Assembly: GCF_009498035.1 (NCBI RefSeq)
Contig: NZ_CP034550.1
Span: forward strand, 10,865,571-10,929,570
Source: Saccharothrix syringae
GTDB lineage: Bacteria > Actinomycetota > Actinomycetes > Mycobacteriales > Pseudonocardiaceae
Reading direction: 5' to 3'
DNA length: 64,000 nt
Translations under genes and position numbers: made by a program
Shown: piece after piece, positions 50,360 to 59,289 of the stretch
Position numbering within the stretch: position 1 is the first letter of the stretch
Layout: every line of letters starts with the position of its first letter
The notes under the pieces: generated by a model
Database searches by the model: none
The model's input: only the letters and a program-made list of their open reading frames with translations
Told to the model about the DNA's origin: nothing

Positions 50360-51502
50360 ATGCCGCTACTCCGCCGCGGGGATTTCGGACCGGACGTCGC
50401 CGAGATCAGGGCCACGCTGACCAAGCTCGGCCTGCTGTCCGATCCGCAGCCGTCGCAGGTGTTCGACCTCCCGGTCGAGCACGCCGTGCGAGCGTTCCAG
50501 CAGCAGCGGGGTCTCATCACCGACGGCATCGTCGGTCCGGCCACCTACCGCGCGCTGCGCGACGCGACCTACCGGCTCGGCGACCGCCCGCTGGCGTACC
50601 TGATGACGCAGCCGGTCAGCGGCGACGACGTGTTCGCCCTCCAGGAGCGGCTGCTGGAGCTGGGGTACGACGCGGGTCGCCCCAACGGCGAGTTCGGCCA
50701 GCAGACCGAGCAGGCGCTGAAGAACTTCCAGCGCGACTACGGCCTCATCGTCGACGGCATGTGCGGCCCGGACACCGTGCGCGCGCTGCGCCAGCTCCAG
50801 CCCAAGGTGCGCGGCGGCCGACCGGTGTTCCTGCGCGAGCAGGAGCGGGTCCGCAAGGCCGGGCCGAGGCTGTCGGGCAAGCGCATCATCATCGACCCGG
50901 GCCACGGCGGCGAGGACCGCGGCGTGGTGGTCGACGGCGTGTCCGAGGCGGACCTGGTGCTGGACCTGGCCAGGCTGCTGGAGGGCAAGATGGCCGCCAC
51001 CGGCATGGAGGCCCTGCTCACCCGGGGGCCGCGCAACAACCCCGACGAGGGCGAGCGGGCCCGGTTCGCCAACGAGGCGGGCGCCGACCTGATCCTGTCG
51101 CTGCACAGCGACGCCAACCGGTCGCCCCTGGCGTCCGGCGTGGCGACCTTCCACTACGGCACCGGCAACGGCACCACGTCCACCGTGGGCGAGGCGCTGG
51201 CCGGGTTCATCCAGCGCGAGATCGTGGCCCGCACGGGCCTGCAGGACTGCGGGACGCACCCCAAGACGTGGGACATGCTGCGGATGACCCGCTGCACGGC
51301 CGTGCGCATCGAGGTCGGCTACCTGACCAACCCGAACGACCGGCAGCGGCTGGCGAACCCGTCGTTCCGGGACGTGGTGGCCGAGGGCATCCTGGTCGCG
51401 GTCAAGCGGCTGTACCTGCTGGGCAAGGACGACCAGCCGACCGGCACGTTCACGCTGGAGGACCTGGTGCGCCACGAGGTGGCGTTCGGCAAGGCCCGCT
51501 GA
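50360..51502 (+). CDS. cwlM: CwlM-like peptidoglycan amidase-fold regulator
   Basis: A 380-residue protein. Two peptidoglycan-binding domains (residues about 5-70 and 80-150) precede an amidase_3 domain (about 170-350) with IIIDPGHGGEDRGV, SLHSDANRS and AVRIEVGYLTNP. No signal peptide is seen, so it is probably cytosolic. In mycobacteria CwlM is phosphorylated by PknB and activates MurA, controlling entry into peptidoglycan synthesis. The C-terminal TGTFTLEDL segment is the likely equivalent of the phosphorylated tail (inference). The ATG at 50360 has GAGGGG five bases upstream; a TTG at 50345 is less likely. Position after trxA matches mycobacteria. Confidence 0.92.
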   Translation: MPLLRRGDFGPDVAEIRATLTKLGLLSDPQPSQVFDLPVEHAVRAFQQQRGLITDGIVGPATYRALRDATYRLGDRPLAYLMTQPVSGDDVFALQERLLELGYDAGRPNGEFGQQTEQALKNFQRDYGLIVDGMCGPDTVRALRQLQPKVRGGRPVFLREQERVRKAGPRLSGKRIIIDPGHGGEDRGVVVDGVSEADLVLDLARLLEGKMAATGMEALLTRGPRNNPDEGERARFANEAGADLILSLHSDANRSPLASGVATFHYGTGNGTTSTVGEALAGFIQREIVARTGLQDCGTHPKTWDMLRMTRCTAVRIEVGYLTNPNDRQRLANPSFRDVVAEGILVAVKRLYLLGKDDQPTGTFTLEDLVRHEVAFGKAR

Positions 51503-51553
51503 CACCGGCCCTGCCCGGCCTGCCTCCGCGGTGGGGCCCGTGCCGCGGGCCCC

Positions 51554-51778
51554 TCACCAGCCGGTGAGCAGGTCCAGCACCTCGGCGACCGCGTCCTCGT
51601 CGTCGGCCCGGTTCTGGGCGCGCAGGTCGAGCATGAGGTCGGTCAGCTCGTCCACCAGGCGCTCCGCCGGGACGCCCTGCTCCTGCCACCGCTCCAGCAT
51701 CGCCCGGATCCGCCGGTGGTCGCGCCGCCCCTCGACCTCCGCGAGCACCTCGCGCTGGATCTCCGCCCCGGTCTCCAC
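51554..51778 (-). CDS. Small hypothetical protein
   Basis: A 74-residue acidic, helical protein (VETGAEIQREVLAEVEGRRD ... MLERWQEQGVPAERLVDELTDLMLDLR). No family recognised; it looks like a soluble helical bundle. A TAAGAT box eight bases before the GTG suggests a leaderless mRNA. It converges on cwlM. A longer frame upstream is Gly/Ala/Pro low-complexity and not supported. Confidence 0.6.
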   Translation of the reverse strand: METGAEIQREVLAEVEGRRDHRRIRAMLERWQEQGVPAERLVDELTDLMLDLRAQNRADDEDAVAEVLDLLTGW

Positions 51779-52045
51779 GGAAGTCGATCTTATTGCGGCG
51801 GGCGCCGCCCCGGCTCGACCAGGTGGCCGCGCACCTCCTCGGCCTCGGCGGGCCGCTGCGGGGCCCGGTACGGCTCCAGCGCCTCCGCCCGCGCCCCGCA
51901 CCCCGTCGTGCCGGCCCAGCCCGGCCACGGACCGCGTGGACGCCGCCGTGGACGGTGTCCGCCTGCACGACCACCCCGGCCGAGCCGGTCCCGTCGTGCG
52001 CCACCGCCCCGGTCGGGACGGTGGCGCGGTCGCCCGACCGGGGCG

Positions 52046-52795
52046 TCAGACCATCGCCCCCCAGGGCTCGGTGGTCAGCGCCCGACCGGTCTCCAGCAGC
52101 GACTTCAGGTTGGACAGCACCGCCGGCCAGCCCCGGGAGACCTGCGCCCGCGCACCCTCGTCCCACAGGTCGGCGTGCTCCACGGTGAGCTTCACGATGG
52201 CGCCGTGCGGCCTGATGGTGAACGTGACGGTCGCGGTCTTGGCGCTGTCGGCCGGGTCGGCCCAGGTGGCCACCAGCCTGCGCGGCGGGTCGGCCTCGAC
52301 GACCACGCCGACCACGTCGTCGATGCCCGAGCCGTCGGCGCGGCGGTGCGCCCACGCCGAGCCCGGCTGCCAGTCCGAGACGTTGTGGTGCGCCCAGTAG
52401 GCGGCGGTGATCTCCGGGTCGGTCAGCGCCTCCCAGACCTTCTCGGGCGTGCTCTCGATGTAGGTCACGTACACGTAGTCGGGCTTCACGCTTTCCTCCG
52501 CACGTCGTTTCACCTCGCTGAGCACCCGCAACCGCGGCCGCTCGAACTTGTCGATCCACCGCTCCTGCACCTCGTGCAGGGGGACGGGGTTGAGGTAGTG
52601 CAACTTCTCCCGCCCGCGCCGCACGGTGCCGACGAGGTTCGCGGCCTCCAGCACGGCCAGGTGCTGGGTGACCGACTGCCTGGTCATGCCGACGCGCGCG
52701 CACAGCTCCCCGAGCGTCTGCCCGTTCTCCTCGCGCAGGCGGTCGAGCAGGTACCGGCGGGTCTCGTCGGCCAGGGCTTTGAAGACCTTGTCCAC
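52046..52795 (-). CDS. ArsR-type regulator fused to SRPBCC (AHSA1) domain
   Basis: A 249-residue protein. Residues 1-85 are an ArsR winged helix (KVFKALADETRRYLLDRLREENGQTLGELCARVGMTRQSVTQHL). Residues about 105-249 are an AHSA1-like SRPBCC ligand-binding fold (YVYVTYIESTPEKVWEALTDPEITAAYW ... GWPAVLSNLKSLLETG). The two are often neighbours in genomes; here they are fused. No metal-binding cysteine pair typical of ArsR proper is present, so the signal is probably an organic ligand bound by the SRPBCC domain (inference). The GTG start follows TAACGT closely, and a palindrome lies just upstream, suggesting self-regulation with a leaderless mRNA. Confidence 0.85.
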   Translation of the reverse strand: MDKVFKALADETRRYLLDRLREENGQTLGELCARVGMTRQSVTQHLAVLEAANLVGTVRRGREKLHYLNPVPLHEVQERWIDKFERPRLRVLSEVKRRAEESVKPDYVYVTYIESTPEKVWEALTDPEITAAYWAHHNVSDWQPGSAWAHRRADGSGIDDVVGVVVEADPPRRLVATWADPADSAKTATVTFTIRPHGAIVKLTVEHADLWDEGARAQVSRGWPAVLSNLKSLLETGRALTTEPWGAMV

Positions 52796-52805
52796 ACCCC
52801 ACGTT

Positions 52806-52825
52806 ATGCAGTTAAATGCCTGCAT
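52806..52825. promoter_or_regulatory. Palindrome at the ArsR-SRPBCC promoter
   Basis: ATGCAG (52806-52811) and CTGCAT (52820-52825) flank TTAAATGC, immediately upstream of the -10-like element. It is a likely operator for the adjacent ArsR-type protein. Confidence 0.6.
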
Positions 52826-52864
52826 GTCAACGCACGGGAAAGAAACCGCAGGTGAGAGCGGGGA

Positions 52865-53497
52865 TCAGGCGGGGCGGAAGCTGGGTTCGGCGGTCGAGAC
52901 GGTGACGGAGTTGAGCAGGCGCTCCAGCGCCGCCTCCACGTCTTCCTTCCAGGACGACGCGCTGCGCAGCTCCAGCCGCAGCCGCGGCCAGCGGGGGTGG
53001 GGCCGGACGGTCTTGAAGCCCACCTGGAGCAGGAAGTCGGCCGGCGTCACGCAGCCGCGGCCCTCGCCGTCCGGCTGGTTGTCGCCGAACGCCTCGATCG
53101 CCTTCACGCCGCGCCGGGTCAGGTCCTTGGCCACGGTCTGCACCAGCACCCGGCCGAGCCCGCCGCCGCGGAACTCGGGCAGCACCTCCAGGCCGGTCAT
53201 CAGCACCGCGTCGGGGCTGGCGGGGGAGGTGGGGAAGGCCAGCGACCGGGGCACGGCGGGCGGCGGCGCGTAGAACACCGAGCCCGCGGGGATGCCGTCG
53301 CAGTAGATGATCCGACCGCACGAACCCCATTCGAGCAGGACGCTGGAGACCCACGCCTCCTTCTCGAACTCGGTGTCGCCGAACTCCTCGGCCTGCTCCT
53401 TCAGGTGGGGTGCGAGCTCCCAGAACACGCAGGTCCGGCTGTGCTTCGACAGGTGTTCCAGGTTGTCCAAGGTGACGCCCACGACACGACGCGACAC
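52865..53497 (-). CDS. GNAT family N-acetyltransferase
   Basis: A 210-residue GNAT enzyme. An N-terminal segment (SRRVVGVTLDNLEHLSKHSRTCVFWEL) precedes the acetyltransferase core. The acetyl-CoA loop is LEVLPEFRGGGLGRVLVQTVAKDL (R-x-x-G-x-G/A at about 133-140). The same architecture near parB is common in actinobacteria; acceptor unknown. GGAGG lies seven bases before the GTG at 53497; longer frames upstream are unsupported. Divergent from the aminotransferase gene across a region with a GGCGGG-N6-CCCGCC palindrome. Confidence 0.86.
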   Translation of the reverse strand: MSRRVVGVTLDNLEHLSKHSRTCVFWELAPHLKEQAEEFGDTEFEKEAWVSSVLLEWGSCGRIIYCDGIPAGSVFYAPPPAVPRSLAFPTSPASPDAVLMTGLEVLPEFRGGGLGRVLVQTVAKDLTRRGVKAIEAFGDNQPDGEGRGCVTPADFLLQVGFKTVRPHPRWPRLRLELRSASSWKEDVEAALERLLNSVTVSTAEPSFRPA

Positions 53498-53595
53498 CCC
53501 GACCTCCAAGCCCCCGAATGCGACACCACGAGGATATGCGGATGTGACCCCGGCCCGAAAGCCGGATGCCCCGAACGGGACGGCCGTTACACTCG

Positions 53596-53613
53596 GGCGG
53601 GAACATACCCGCC
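53596..53613. promoter_or_regulatory. Palindrome in the GNAT/aminotransferase promoter region
   Basis: GGCGGG and CCCGCC flank AACATA, 26 bases before the aminotransferase GTG and just after a TACACT -10-like box (53588-53593). It could be an operator or a 5'-UTR hairpin. Confidence 0.45.
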
Positions 53614-53639
53614 GGTAAACCCACCCAACGGAGTTCCCC

Positions 53640-54956
53640 GTGAACCTACCCGGACAGCCCCCGAAGCAGGGCGCCAGAAGCCTCGACCCCCATCTGCGCA
53701 GGTACGCGGCGCGCACGGCGGGCATGACGGCATCGGAGATCCGGGCGCTGTTCGCGGTGGCGAGCCGGCCGGAGGTGGTGTCCCTGGCGGGGGGGATGCC
53801 GCACCTGGCAGCGCTTCCGCTCGACTCGCTGAGCGCCGAGGTCGGCGAGCTGATCGCCACCGACGGCCTGGTCGCGCTCCAGTACGGCAGCGCGCACGGC
53901 GTGCCCGAGCTGCGCGAGCAGATCTGCGAGGTCATGGCCCTGGAGGGCATCAAGGCCCACCCGGACGACGTGGTGGTGACCGTGGGCTCCCAGATGGGCC
54001 TGGACATGGTCACCCGGATCTTCTGCGACCCCGGTGACGTGGTGCTGGCCGAGGGCCCGTCGTACGTGGGCGCGCTCGGGTCGTTCTCCGCCTACCAGGC
54101 GCAGGTCGTGCACGTGGCCATGGACGCGGACGGCCTGGTGCCGGAGAACCTGCGCGAGGCCATCGCCTCGGTCGAGCGGGCCGGCAGGCGGATCAAGTTC
54201 CTCTACACGATCCCGAACTTCCACAACCCGGCCGGCGTGACGCTCGCCGTCGCGCGCCGGGCCGAGGTGCTGGAGATCTGCCGGGCGCACGGCATCCTCG
54301 TGGTCGAGGACAACCCGTACGGCCTGCTCGGCTTCGACGGGGTGACCTACCCGGCGCTGCGGTCGACCGACCCGGACAACGTGGTCTACCTCGGCTCGTT
54401 CTCCAAGACCTTCGCCGCCGGCCTGCGGGTCGGCTGGGTGCTCGCGCCGCACGCCGTGCGCGAGAAGCTGGTGCTGGCCGCCGAGTCGGCCACGCTGTGC
54501 CCGCCCACGCTCAACCAGATGATCGTGTCCCGCTACCTGGCCACGCACGACTGGAAGGGCCAGATCAAGACCTACCGCGAGGCGTACCGGGAGCGGCGCG
54601 ACGCGGCCATCTCCGCGTTGGAGCAGCACATGCCGGTTGGTTCCACGTGGAACAAGCCCTCCGGCGGGTTCTACGTGTGGATCACCGTGCCCGAGGGCAT
54701 CGACACCAAGGCGATGCTGCCGCGGGCCGTCACCCAGCGCGTCGCGTACGCGTCGGGCACCGGCTTCTACGCCGACGGCCTGGGCAGCCGCCAGCTCCGC
54801 ATCTCGTACTGCTACCCCACGCCCGAGCGCATCCGCGAGGGCGTGCGGCGGCTGGCCAACGTCCTCAAGGACGAGATGGAGCTGCACGAGACGTTCGGCC
54901 CGACCCCGGGCCGCGCCGTCCAGGGTCCCCAGACCCCGTCGCCCGACACCGCCTGA
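53640..54956 (+). CDS. PLP-dependent aminotransferase (class I/II)
   Basis: A 438-residue fold-type I aminotransferase resembling 2-aminoadipate/aromatic transaminases of the MocR-like group but without a DNA-binding domain. The cofactor lysine is in YLGSFSKTFAAGLRVGWV. The substrate/cofactor loop is YTIPNFHNPAG and the terminal arginine region is LRISYCYPTPERIREG. The amino acid substrate cannot be assigned. The ATP-grasp gene follows 15 bases later, and the pair is conserved next to parB in actinobacteria. The coding region contains a parS-like site at 54640-54653. Confidence 0.88.
   Translation: MNLPGQPPKQGARSLDPHLRRYAARTAGMTASEIRALFAVASRPEVVSLAGGMPHLAALPLDSLSAEVGELIATDGLVALQYGSAHGVPELREQICEVMALEGIKAHPDDVVVTVGSQMGLDMVTRIFCDPGDVVLAEGPSYVGALGSFSAYQAQVVHVAMDADGLVPENLREAIASVERAGRRIKFLYTIPNFHNPAGVTLAVARRAEVLEICRAHGILVVEDNPYGLLGFDGVTYPALRSTDPDNVVYLGSFSKTFAAGLRVGWVLAPHAVREKLVLAAESATLCPPTLNQMIVSRYLATHDWKGQIKTYREAYRERRDAAISALEQHMPVGSTWNKPSGGFYVWITVPEGIDTKAMLPRAVTQRVAYASGTGFYADGLGSRQLRISYCYPTPERIREGVRRLANVLKDEMELHETFGPTPGRAVQGPQTPSPDTA
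54640..54653. promoter_or_regulatory. parS-like site 1 (inside the aminotransferase gene)
   Basis: The palindrome GTTCCACGTGGAAC differs from the parS consensus GTTTCACGTGAAAC by one symmetric pair. It is 1.3 kb from parB and in coding sequence, as parS sites often are. Confidence 0.65.
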
Positions 54957-54971
54957 TCAGGAGAAGAGAAG

Positions 54972-55916
54972 TTGTCCAACCGCTGGGTCGCAGTGCTGTC
55001 CGGTGGCCTTTCGCACGAGCGGGAGGTGTCCCTGCGGTCCGGTCGCAGGCTCTCCGCGGCCCTGCGCTCGGTCGGCCTGGTCGTGGAGGAGTGGGACGCC
55101 GACGCGCACCTGCTCACCCGCCTGAGGGAGCACCGGCCGGACGCCGTGGTGGTGGCGCTCCACGGCGGCGAGGGCGAGAACGGGTCGGTGCAGACGATCC
55201 TGGAACTGGTGGGCGTGCCGTTCGTCGGCACGGACTCGCGGGCGTGCCGACGGGCGTGGGACAAGCCGACGGCCAAGGCCGAGCTGGCCCGCGCCGGCCT
55301 GGCCACGCCGGAGTGGGCCGTGCTGCCGCACGCGACGTTCCGGGAGCTGGGCGCGCAGCCGGTGCTGGACGCGATGGTCGACCGGCTCGGGCTGCCGCTG
55401 ATGCTCAAGCCGGACCAGGGCGGCTCGGCGCTGGGTGCCCGGGTGGTGCGGGACGCGGCCGAGCTGCCCGCCGCCATGGTCGGCTGCCTGGCGTACGGGG
55501 ACACCGTGCTCGCCGAGCGGTACGTGGAGGGTGTCGAGGTCGCCGTCGCGGTGGTGGACGGTCCGGACGGGCCGTACGCGCTGCCGGCGGTGGAGATCGT
55601 GCCGGAGAGCGGGGTCTACGACTACACCGCCCGGTACACGGCGGGGCTGACCGACTTCCACGCGCCGGCGCGGCTGGACGACAAGGCGTCGCGGGCGGTG
55701 GGGGAACTGGCGGTGTCGGCGCACCGGCTGCTGGGCCTGCGCGACGTGTCGCGGACGGACGCGATCGTGGCGCCGGACGGGACGGTCCACTTCCTGGAGG
55801 TGAACTCCTCGCCGGGGTTGACCGAGACGTCGTTGCTGCCGATGGCGGTGGAGGCGGCGGGGGAGTCGCTGGGCGAGATCTACGCCGGGTTGGTCGAGCG
55901 CGCGGTGGCTCGTTAG
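54972..55916 (+). CDS. D-alanine--D-alanine ligase family ATP-grasp protein
   Basis: A 314-residue ATP-grasp ligase. The N-terminal domain starts VAVLSGGLSHEREVSLRSG. The ATP-grasp region shows LMLKPDQGGSALGARVV and VLAERYVEGVEVAVAVV. The metal site is FLEVNSSPGLTETSLLP. Ddl joins two D-Ala for peptidoglycan. Streptomyces and mycobacteria carry their main ddl elsewhere, so this may be a second ligase or one with another amino acid substrate; the motifs alone cannot decide. TTG start with AGGAG upstream, 15 bases after the aminotransferase. A long terminator hairpin follows. Confidence 0.85.
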   Translation: MSNRWVAVLSGGLSHEREVSLRSGRRLSAALRSVGLVVEEWDADAHLLTRLREHRPDAVVVALHGGEGENGSVQTILELVGVPFVGTDSRACRRAWDKPTAKAELARAGLATPEWAVLPHATFRELGAQPVLDAMVDRLGLPLMLKPDQGGSALGARVVRDAAELPAAMVGCLAYGDTVLAERYVEGVEVAVAVVDGPDGPYALPAVEIVPESGVYDYTARYTAGLTDFHAPARLDDKASRAVGELAVSAHRLLGLRDVSRTDAIVAPDGTVHFLEVNSSPGLTETSLLPMAVEAAGESLGEIYAGLVERAVAR

Positions 55917-55930
55917 CCGAGGTTTTCGTT

Positions 55931-55968
55931 GATTACGGCCCGCGTCCTTTCGGACGCGGGCCGTAATC
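55931..55968. terminator. Bidirectional terminator between ddl-like gene and parB
   Basis: A perfect 17-bp stem (GATTACGGCCCGCGTCC at 55931-55947, complement at 55952-55968) has a TTTC loop. It separates converging transcription units. Confidence 0.9.
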
Positions 55969-55999
55969 GTCACCGTGACATAAGAGCCTGGGGTGATCC

Positions 56000-56986
56000 C
56001 TAGTCCGTTGATCGTGCCCGATTTGTCGTTTCCGGCGACATGATCGAGATGATCCGCTCCAGGTCGTCCACGGAGCCGAACTCGACCACGATCCGGCCCT
56101 TCCGCTGCCCGAGTTCGACCTTCACGCGCGTGTCGAAGTTGTCCGACAGCCGCTCGGCCAACTCCTGGAGGCCGGGCGCCTGCATCGGCTTGCGCCGCGC
56201 CTGCTTCGCCTTGGCCGGCTCGGCGCCCTTCGCCAGGGTCACCGCCTCCTCGGTCGCGCGGACCGACATGCCCTCGGCCACGATCCGGGTCGCCAGCTCC
56301 TCCTGCACGCCCGGGTCGTCCAGGCCGAGCAGCGCGCGGGCGTGCCCGGCGGACAGCACGCCCGCCGCGACCCGCCGCTGCACGGGGAGGGGGAGCTTGA
56401 GCAACCGGATGGTGTTGGTGACCACCGGGCGGCTGCGGCCGATGCGGTCGGCCAGCTCCTCGTGCGTGACGCCGAACTCCTGCAACAGCTGCTGGTAGGC
56501 CGCCGCCTCTTCCAGCGGGTTGAGCTGGACGCGGTGGATGTTCTCCAGCAGGGCGTCGCGCAGCATCACGTCGTCGGCGGTGCGCCGGACGATCGCCGGG
56601 ATCGTCTTCAGCCCCGCCAGCTGGGTCGCCCGCCACCGGCGCTCACCCATGACCAGCTCGTAGCTGTCCGGCCCGGTGGGCCGCACCACGATCGGCTGCA
56701 TGAGCCCGAACTCGCGGATCGAGTGCTCCAGCTCGCGCAGCGCCTCGTCGTCGAAGACCTGCCGCGGCTGCTTCGGGTTGGTCCGGATCGAGGTGACCGG
56801 CAGCTCCTGGTACGTCGCCCCGGCCACCTCACCGGAGGGTGCGGCCGACGTCTCGTGCACAGGGGTGGCCGACGTACCGTTGGGCACCGCCCGGATCGGC
56901 GTCGGCGCCGGCGTGCCCGGCGGGGGACCGCTCGGGATGAGGGCCGCGAGACCTCGGCCGAGACCACCCTTGCGCTGTTCCGTCAT
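56000..56986 (-). CDS. parB: Chromosome-partitioning protein ParB
   Basis: A 328-residue CTPase clamp that loads at parS and spreads to organise the origin. The N-terminal region starts [16 protein letters not shown] (the ParA-interacting box), then a long Pro-rich linker. The CTP-binding/spreading domain shows [31 protein letters not shown] and [14 protein letters not shown]. The helix-turn-helix follows ([23 protein letters not shown]). The dimerisation tail is ISIMSPETT. The ATG overlaps the parA stop (ATGA). Five parS-like palindromes are visible nearby. Confidence 0.97.
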   Translation of the reverse strand: MTEQRKGGLGRGLAALIPSGPPPGTPAPTPIRAVPNGTSATPVHETSAAPSGEVAGATYQELPVTSIRTNPKQPRQVFDDEALRELEHSIREFGLMQPIVVRPTGPDSYELVMGERRWRATQLAGLKTIPAIVRRTADDVMLRDALLENIHRVQLNPLEEAAAYQQLLQEFGVTHEELADRIGRSRPVVTNTIRLLKLPLPVQRRVAAGVLSAGHARALLGLDDPGVQEELATRIVAEGMSVRATEEAVTLAKGAEPAKAKQARRKPMQAPGLQELAERLSDNFDTRVKVELGQRKGRIVVEFGSVDDLERIISIMSPETTNRARSTD

Positions 56987-57978
56987 GCCGTCCCCATCTC
57001 CGCGCCGAACTCGGCGATCTCCCGTGCCGCGTCCAGGTAGCTCATCGCGCCCCGCGAACCGGGGTCGTAGGTGAGCACCGTCTGACCGAACCCCGGCGCC
57101 TCGGAGACCTTCACGCTGCGCGGGATGACCGTCTTGAGGACCGTGTCGCCGAAGTGGCCGCGCACCTCGCTGGTCACCTGGTCGGCCAGCTTCGTGCGGC
57201 CGTCGTACATGGTGAGCAGGATGGTGGACACGTTCAGCATCGGGTTCAGGTGCGCCTGCACCAGCTCGATGTTGCGCAGGAGCTGGCCCAGGCCCTCCAG
57301 CGCGTAGTACTCGCACTGGATCGGGATCAGCACCTCCTGCGCGGCGACCATGGCGTTGACGGTCAGCAGGCCGAGCGACGGCGGGCAGTCGATGAACACG
57401 TAGTCCGGCTTGATCGGGTCCAGCGCCTCGGGGCTCAGCGCCTCCTTGAGGCGGGACTCCCGGGCGACCATCGAGACCAGTTCGATCTCCGCGCCGGCGA
57501 GGTCGATCGTGGCGGGCACGCAGTAGAGGTTCGGGGACTGGTTGCTCACCTGGGCCGCCTCGGCGACCGACATCTCACCGATCAGCACCTCGTAGACCGA
57601 TGGCGTGCCGGAGCGGTGCTCGATGGCCAGGGCGGTGCTCGCGTTGCCCTGCGGGTCCAGGTCGATCACGAGGACCTTGAGCCCGTGGATGGCGAGCGCG
57701 GCGGCCAGGTTCACCGTGCTGGTGGTCTTGCCGACGCCGCCCTTCTGGTTGGCGACCGTGAAGACCCGGCGGCGCGCCGGGCGGGGGAGTTGGAGCGAGT
57801 CGGGGTGGAGGACGCGGGTCGCGCGTGCCGCTTCTTCCGCGATGGGGGTCCACACGGTGCTGTCTCCTGCCGGGTCCGCGTTGGTCGGGGGCACTTCGCC
57901 TGCCGTGGTCGCGCCTGTTTCACGTGGAACACCGGCCGCCTGGAACACCGGTTGCAAGGGGTCGGGGTACACGTTCAC
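56983..57978 (-). CDS. parA: Chromosome-partitioning ATPase ParA
   Basis: A 331-residue Walker-type ATPase that binds DNA and moves ParB-parS complexes. The deviant Walker A motif is KGGVGKTT at 79-86. Others are [12 protein letters not shown] and [15 protein letters not shown]. An N-terminal extension of about 70 residues is poorly conserved, as in other actinobacterial ParA. The GTG at 57978 overlaps the rsmG stop; an internal start closer to the Walker A is possible. A parS-like site lies within the N-terminal coding part. Confidence 0.95.
   Translation of the reverse strand: MNVYPDPLQPVFQAAGVPRETGATTAGEVPPTNADPAGDSTVWTPIAEEAARATRVLHPDSLQLPRPARRRVFTVANQKGGVGKTTSTVNLAAALAIHGLKVLVIDLDPQGNASTALAIEHRSGTPSVYEVLIGEMSVAEAAQVSNQSPNLYCVPATIDLAGAEIELVSMVARESRLKEALSPEALDPIKPDYVFIDCPPSLGLLTVNAMVAAQEVLIPIQCEYYALEGLGQLLRNIELVQAHLNPMLNVSTILLTMYDGRTKLADQVTSEVRGHFGDTVLKTVIPRSVKVSEAPGFGQTVLTYDPGSRGAMSYLDAAREIAEFGAEMGTA
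57917..57930. promoter_or_regulatory. parS-like site 2 (in parA)
   Basis: GTTTCACGTGGAAC, one mismatch to the perfect palindrome. Confidence 0.8.
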
Positions 57979-58655
57979 CGATCCTTCCTTTTGCGACGCG
58001 CGCCGTCACGGCCGCTCTTCTGGTCGTCGCGCTCCACGAGTACGACGGTCGTCGGCAGGTCGAGCACATCCGCGCCGCAGGTGGTGACGCGGGCGCGGGT
58101 GCCACCGGCCCGGCGCACCGCCTCGGCGTCCCGGGTCAGCTCCTCCTCGGCGCTCTCGCCCTTGAGGGCGATCAGCAGGCCGCCCGGCCGCAGCAGCGGC
58201 AGGCACCACCGCGTGAGCCGGTCGAGGGGGGCCACCGCGCGGGCCGTCACGACGTCGCTGCCGGACAGCCGGTCGCGCACCGGCCCCTCCTCGGCGCGCC
58301 CCCGGAGCACGGTGACGTTGCCGAGGTCGAGCGCTTCGACGCACTCGGTCAGCCACGCGATCCGGCGCGCCATCGGCTCCAGCAGCGTGAGGTCGAGGTC
58401 CGGTCGCGCGATCGCCAGGGGGAGCCCCGGCAGGCCGGCGCCGGACCCGACGTCCACCACGCGGCTGCGCTCGGGGAACAGCTCCGCGACGACGGCCGAG
58501 TTGAGGAGGTGGCGCTCCCAGAGGCGGTCGACCTCGCGGGGACCGATCAACCCGCGCTCCACGCCGTGCTCGGTGAGGAGGTGCGCGAGGGCGACCGCCT
58601 TGTCGTAGTGGTCACCGAACACGCGCCTCGCGCGATCTTCCACCTCTTCGACCAT
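57975..58655 (-). CDS. rsmG: 16S rRNA (guanine527-N7)-methyltransferase RsmG
   Basis: A 226-residue SAM-dependent enzyme that methylates G527 of 16S rRNA (formerly GidB). It shows DRLWERHLLNSAVVAELFP, the SAM loop VVDVGSGAGLPGLPLAIARPD, and TARAVAPLDRLTRWCLPLL. A basic tail ends the protein (GARRKRKDR). Its stop overlaps the parA GTG, giving an rsmG-parA-parB operon. Loss of this enzyme is known to give low-level streptomycin resistance. Confidence 0.95.
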   Translation of the reverse strand: MVEEVEDRARRVFGDHYDKAVALAHLLTEHGVERGLIGPREVDRLWERHLLNSAVVAELFPERSRVVDVGSGAGLPGLPLAIARPDLDLTLLEPMARRIAWLTECVEALDLGNVTVLRGRAEEGPVRDRLSGSDVVTARAVAPLDRLTRWCLPLLRPGGLLIALKGESAEEELTRDAEAVRRAGGTRARVTTCGADVLDLPTTVVLVERDDQKSGRDGARRKRKDR

Positions 58656-58670
58656 GACTCCATCCGGGAC

Positions 58671-58684
58671 GTTTCACGTGAAAC
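58671..58684. promoter_or_regulatory. parS site 3
   Basis: Perfect GTTTCACGTGAAAC in the rsmG promoter region. Confidence 0.9.
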
Positions 58685-58818
58685 CACACGCGAGGTCGGT
58701 GTGGGTGATGGGGGTCCGGCCTCTCGTCGGCGGGCGTTGGGCCCCGCGAGATGTGCCGGTGCCCACTATGACGGATCACCCCGCCGACACGCCAAATCCG
58801 CCCCGGCGAGTTCCGCGT

Positions 58819-58832
58819 GTTTCACGTGAAAC
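58819..58832. promoter_or_regulatory. parS site 4
   Basis: Perfect GTTTCACGTGAAAC; the stop codon of the minus-strand NUDIX gene (58822-58824) lies inside it. Confidence 0.9.
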
Positions 58833-59280
58833 TCGCGATCCGACCGTCGGCGGGGGTGGAGCGGAGGAGTGCGAGCGCGTAGTCGACCGACTCGACGTGG
58901 TCGAGGTCGGGCACCTCGTCGAGCGGGAACCACGCGGCCTGGTCGGTCGAGCCGCCGACCTCGAAGGTGAGTTCGCCGCCGACCACGTGAGCCTCGTACA
59001 TGATCCGGATGCGGTGGTAGTCGTACTCGACCCCGTTGACCGCCATCGGCCCGTAGACGTTCTGGATGCCGAGCAGCCGGTCGACGGACGCGTGGTAGCC
59101 GGTCTCCTCGAAGACCTCGCGGACCACCGCGTCGCACGGGTCCTCACCGTGGTCGAGCCCGCCGCCGGGCAGGATCCACCGCGGGCGGTCGGGTCCGAGC
59201 CAGCGCGAGAGCAGCAGGCGGCTGTCGTCGATGATCACGGCGTAGGCGGCGACGCGGAGCTTGCGGATGATCTCACTCAT
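58822..59280 (-). CDS. NUDIX hydrolase
   Basis: A 152-residue NUDIX protein. The box is GGGLDHGEDPCDAVVREVFEETGYH with G, E, R-E and E-E-x-G in place. The N-terminus (RKLRVAAYAVIIDDSRLLLSRW) and length resemble ADP-ribose/MutT-like enzymes. The last codons and stop form half of parS site 4, and parS site 5 lies ten bases before the ATG, so the gene is framed by two parS sites. Substrate unknown. Confidence 0.88.
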   Translation of the reverse strand: MSEIIRKLRVAAYAVIIDDSRLLLSRWLGPDRPRWILPGGGLDHGEDPCDAVVREVFEETGYHASVDRLLGIQNVYGPMAVNGVEYDYHRIRIMYEAHVVGGELTFEVGGSTDQAAWFPLDEVPDLDHVESVDYALALLRSTPADGRIASFT

Positions 59281-59289
59281 GCCGCGACC

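Noticed and set aside
51779..52045. A gene or pseudogene in the gap between the small hypothetical gene and the ArsR-SRPBCC gene
   Set aside because: Frames here are Arg/Pro/Ala low-complexity with no recognisable homology; left as non-coding.
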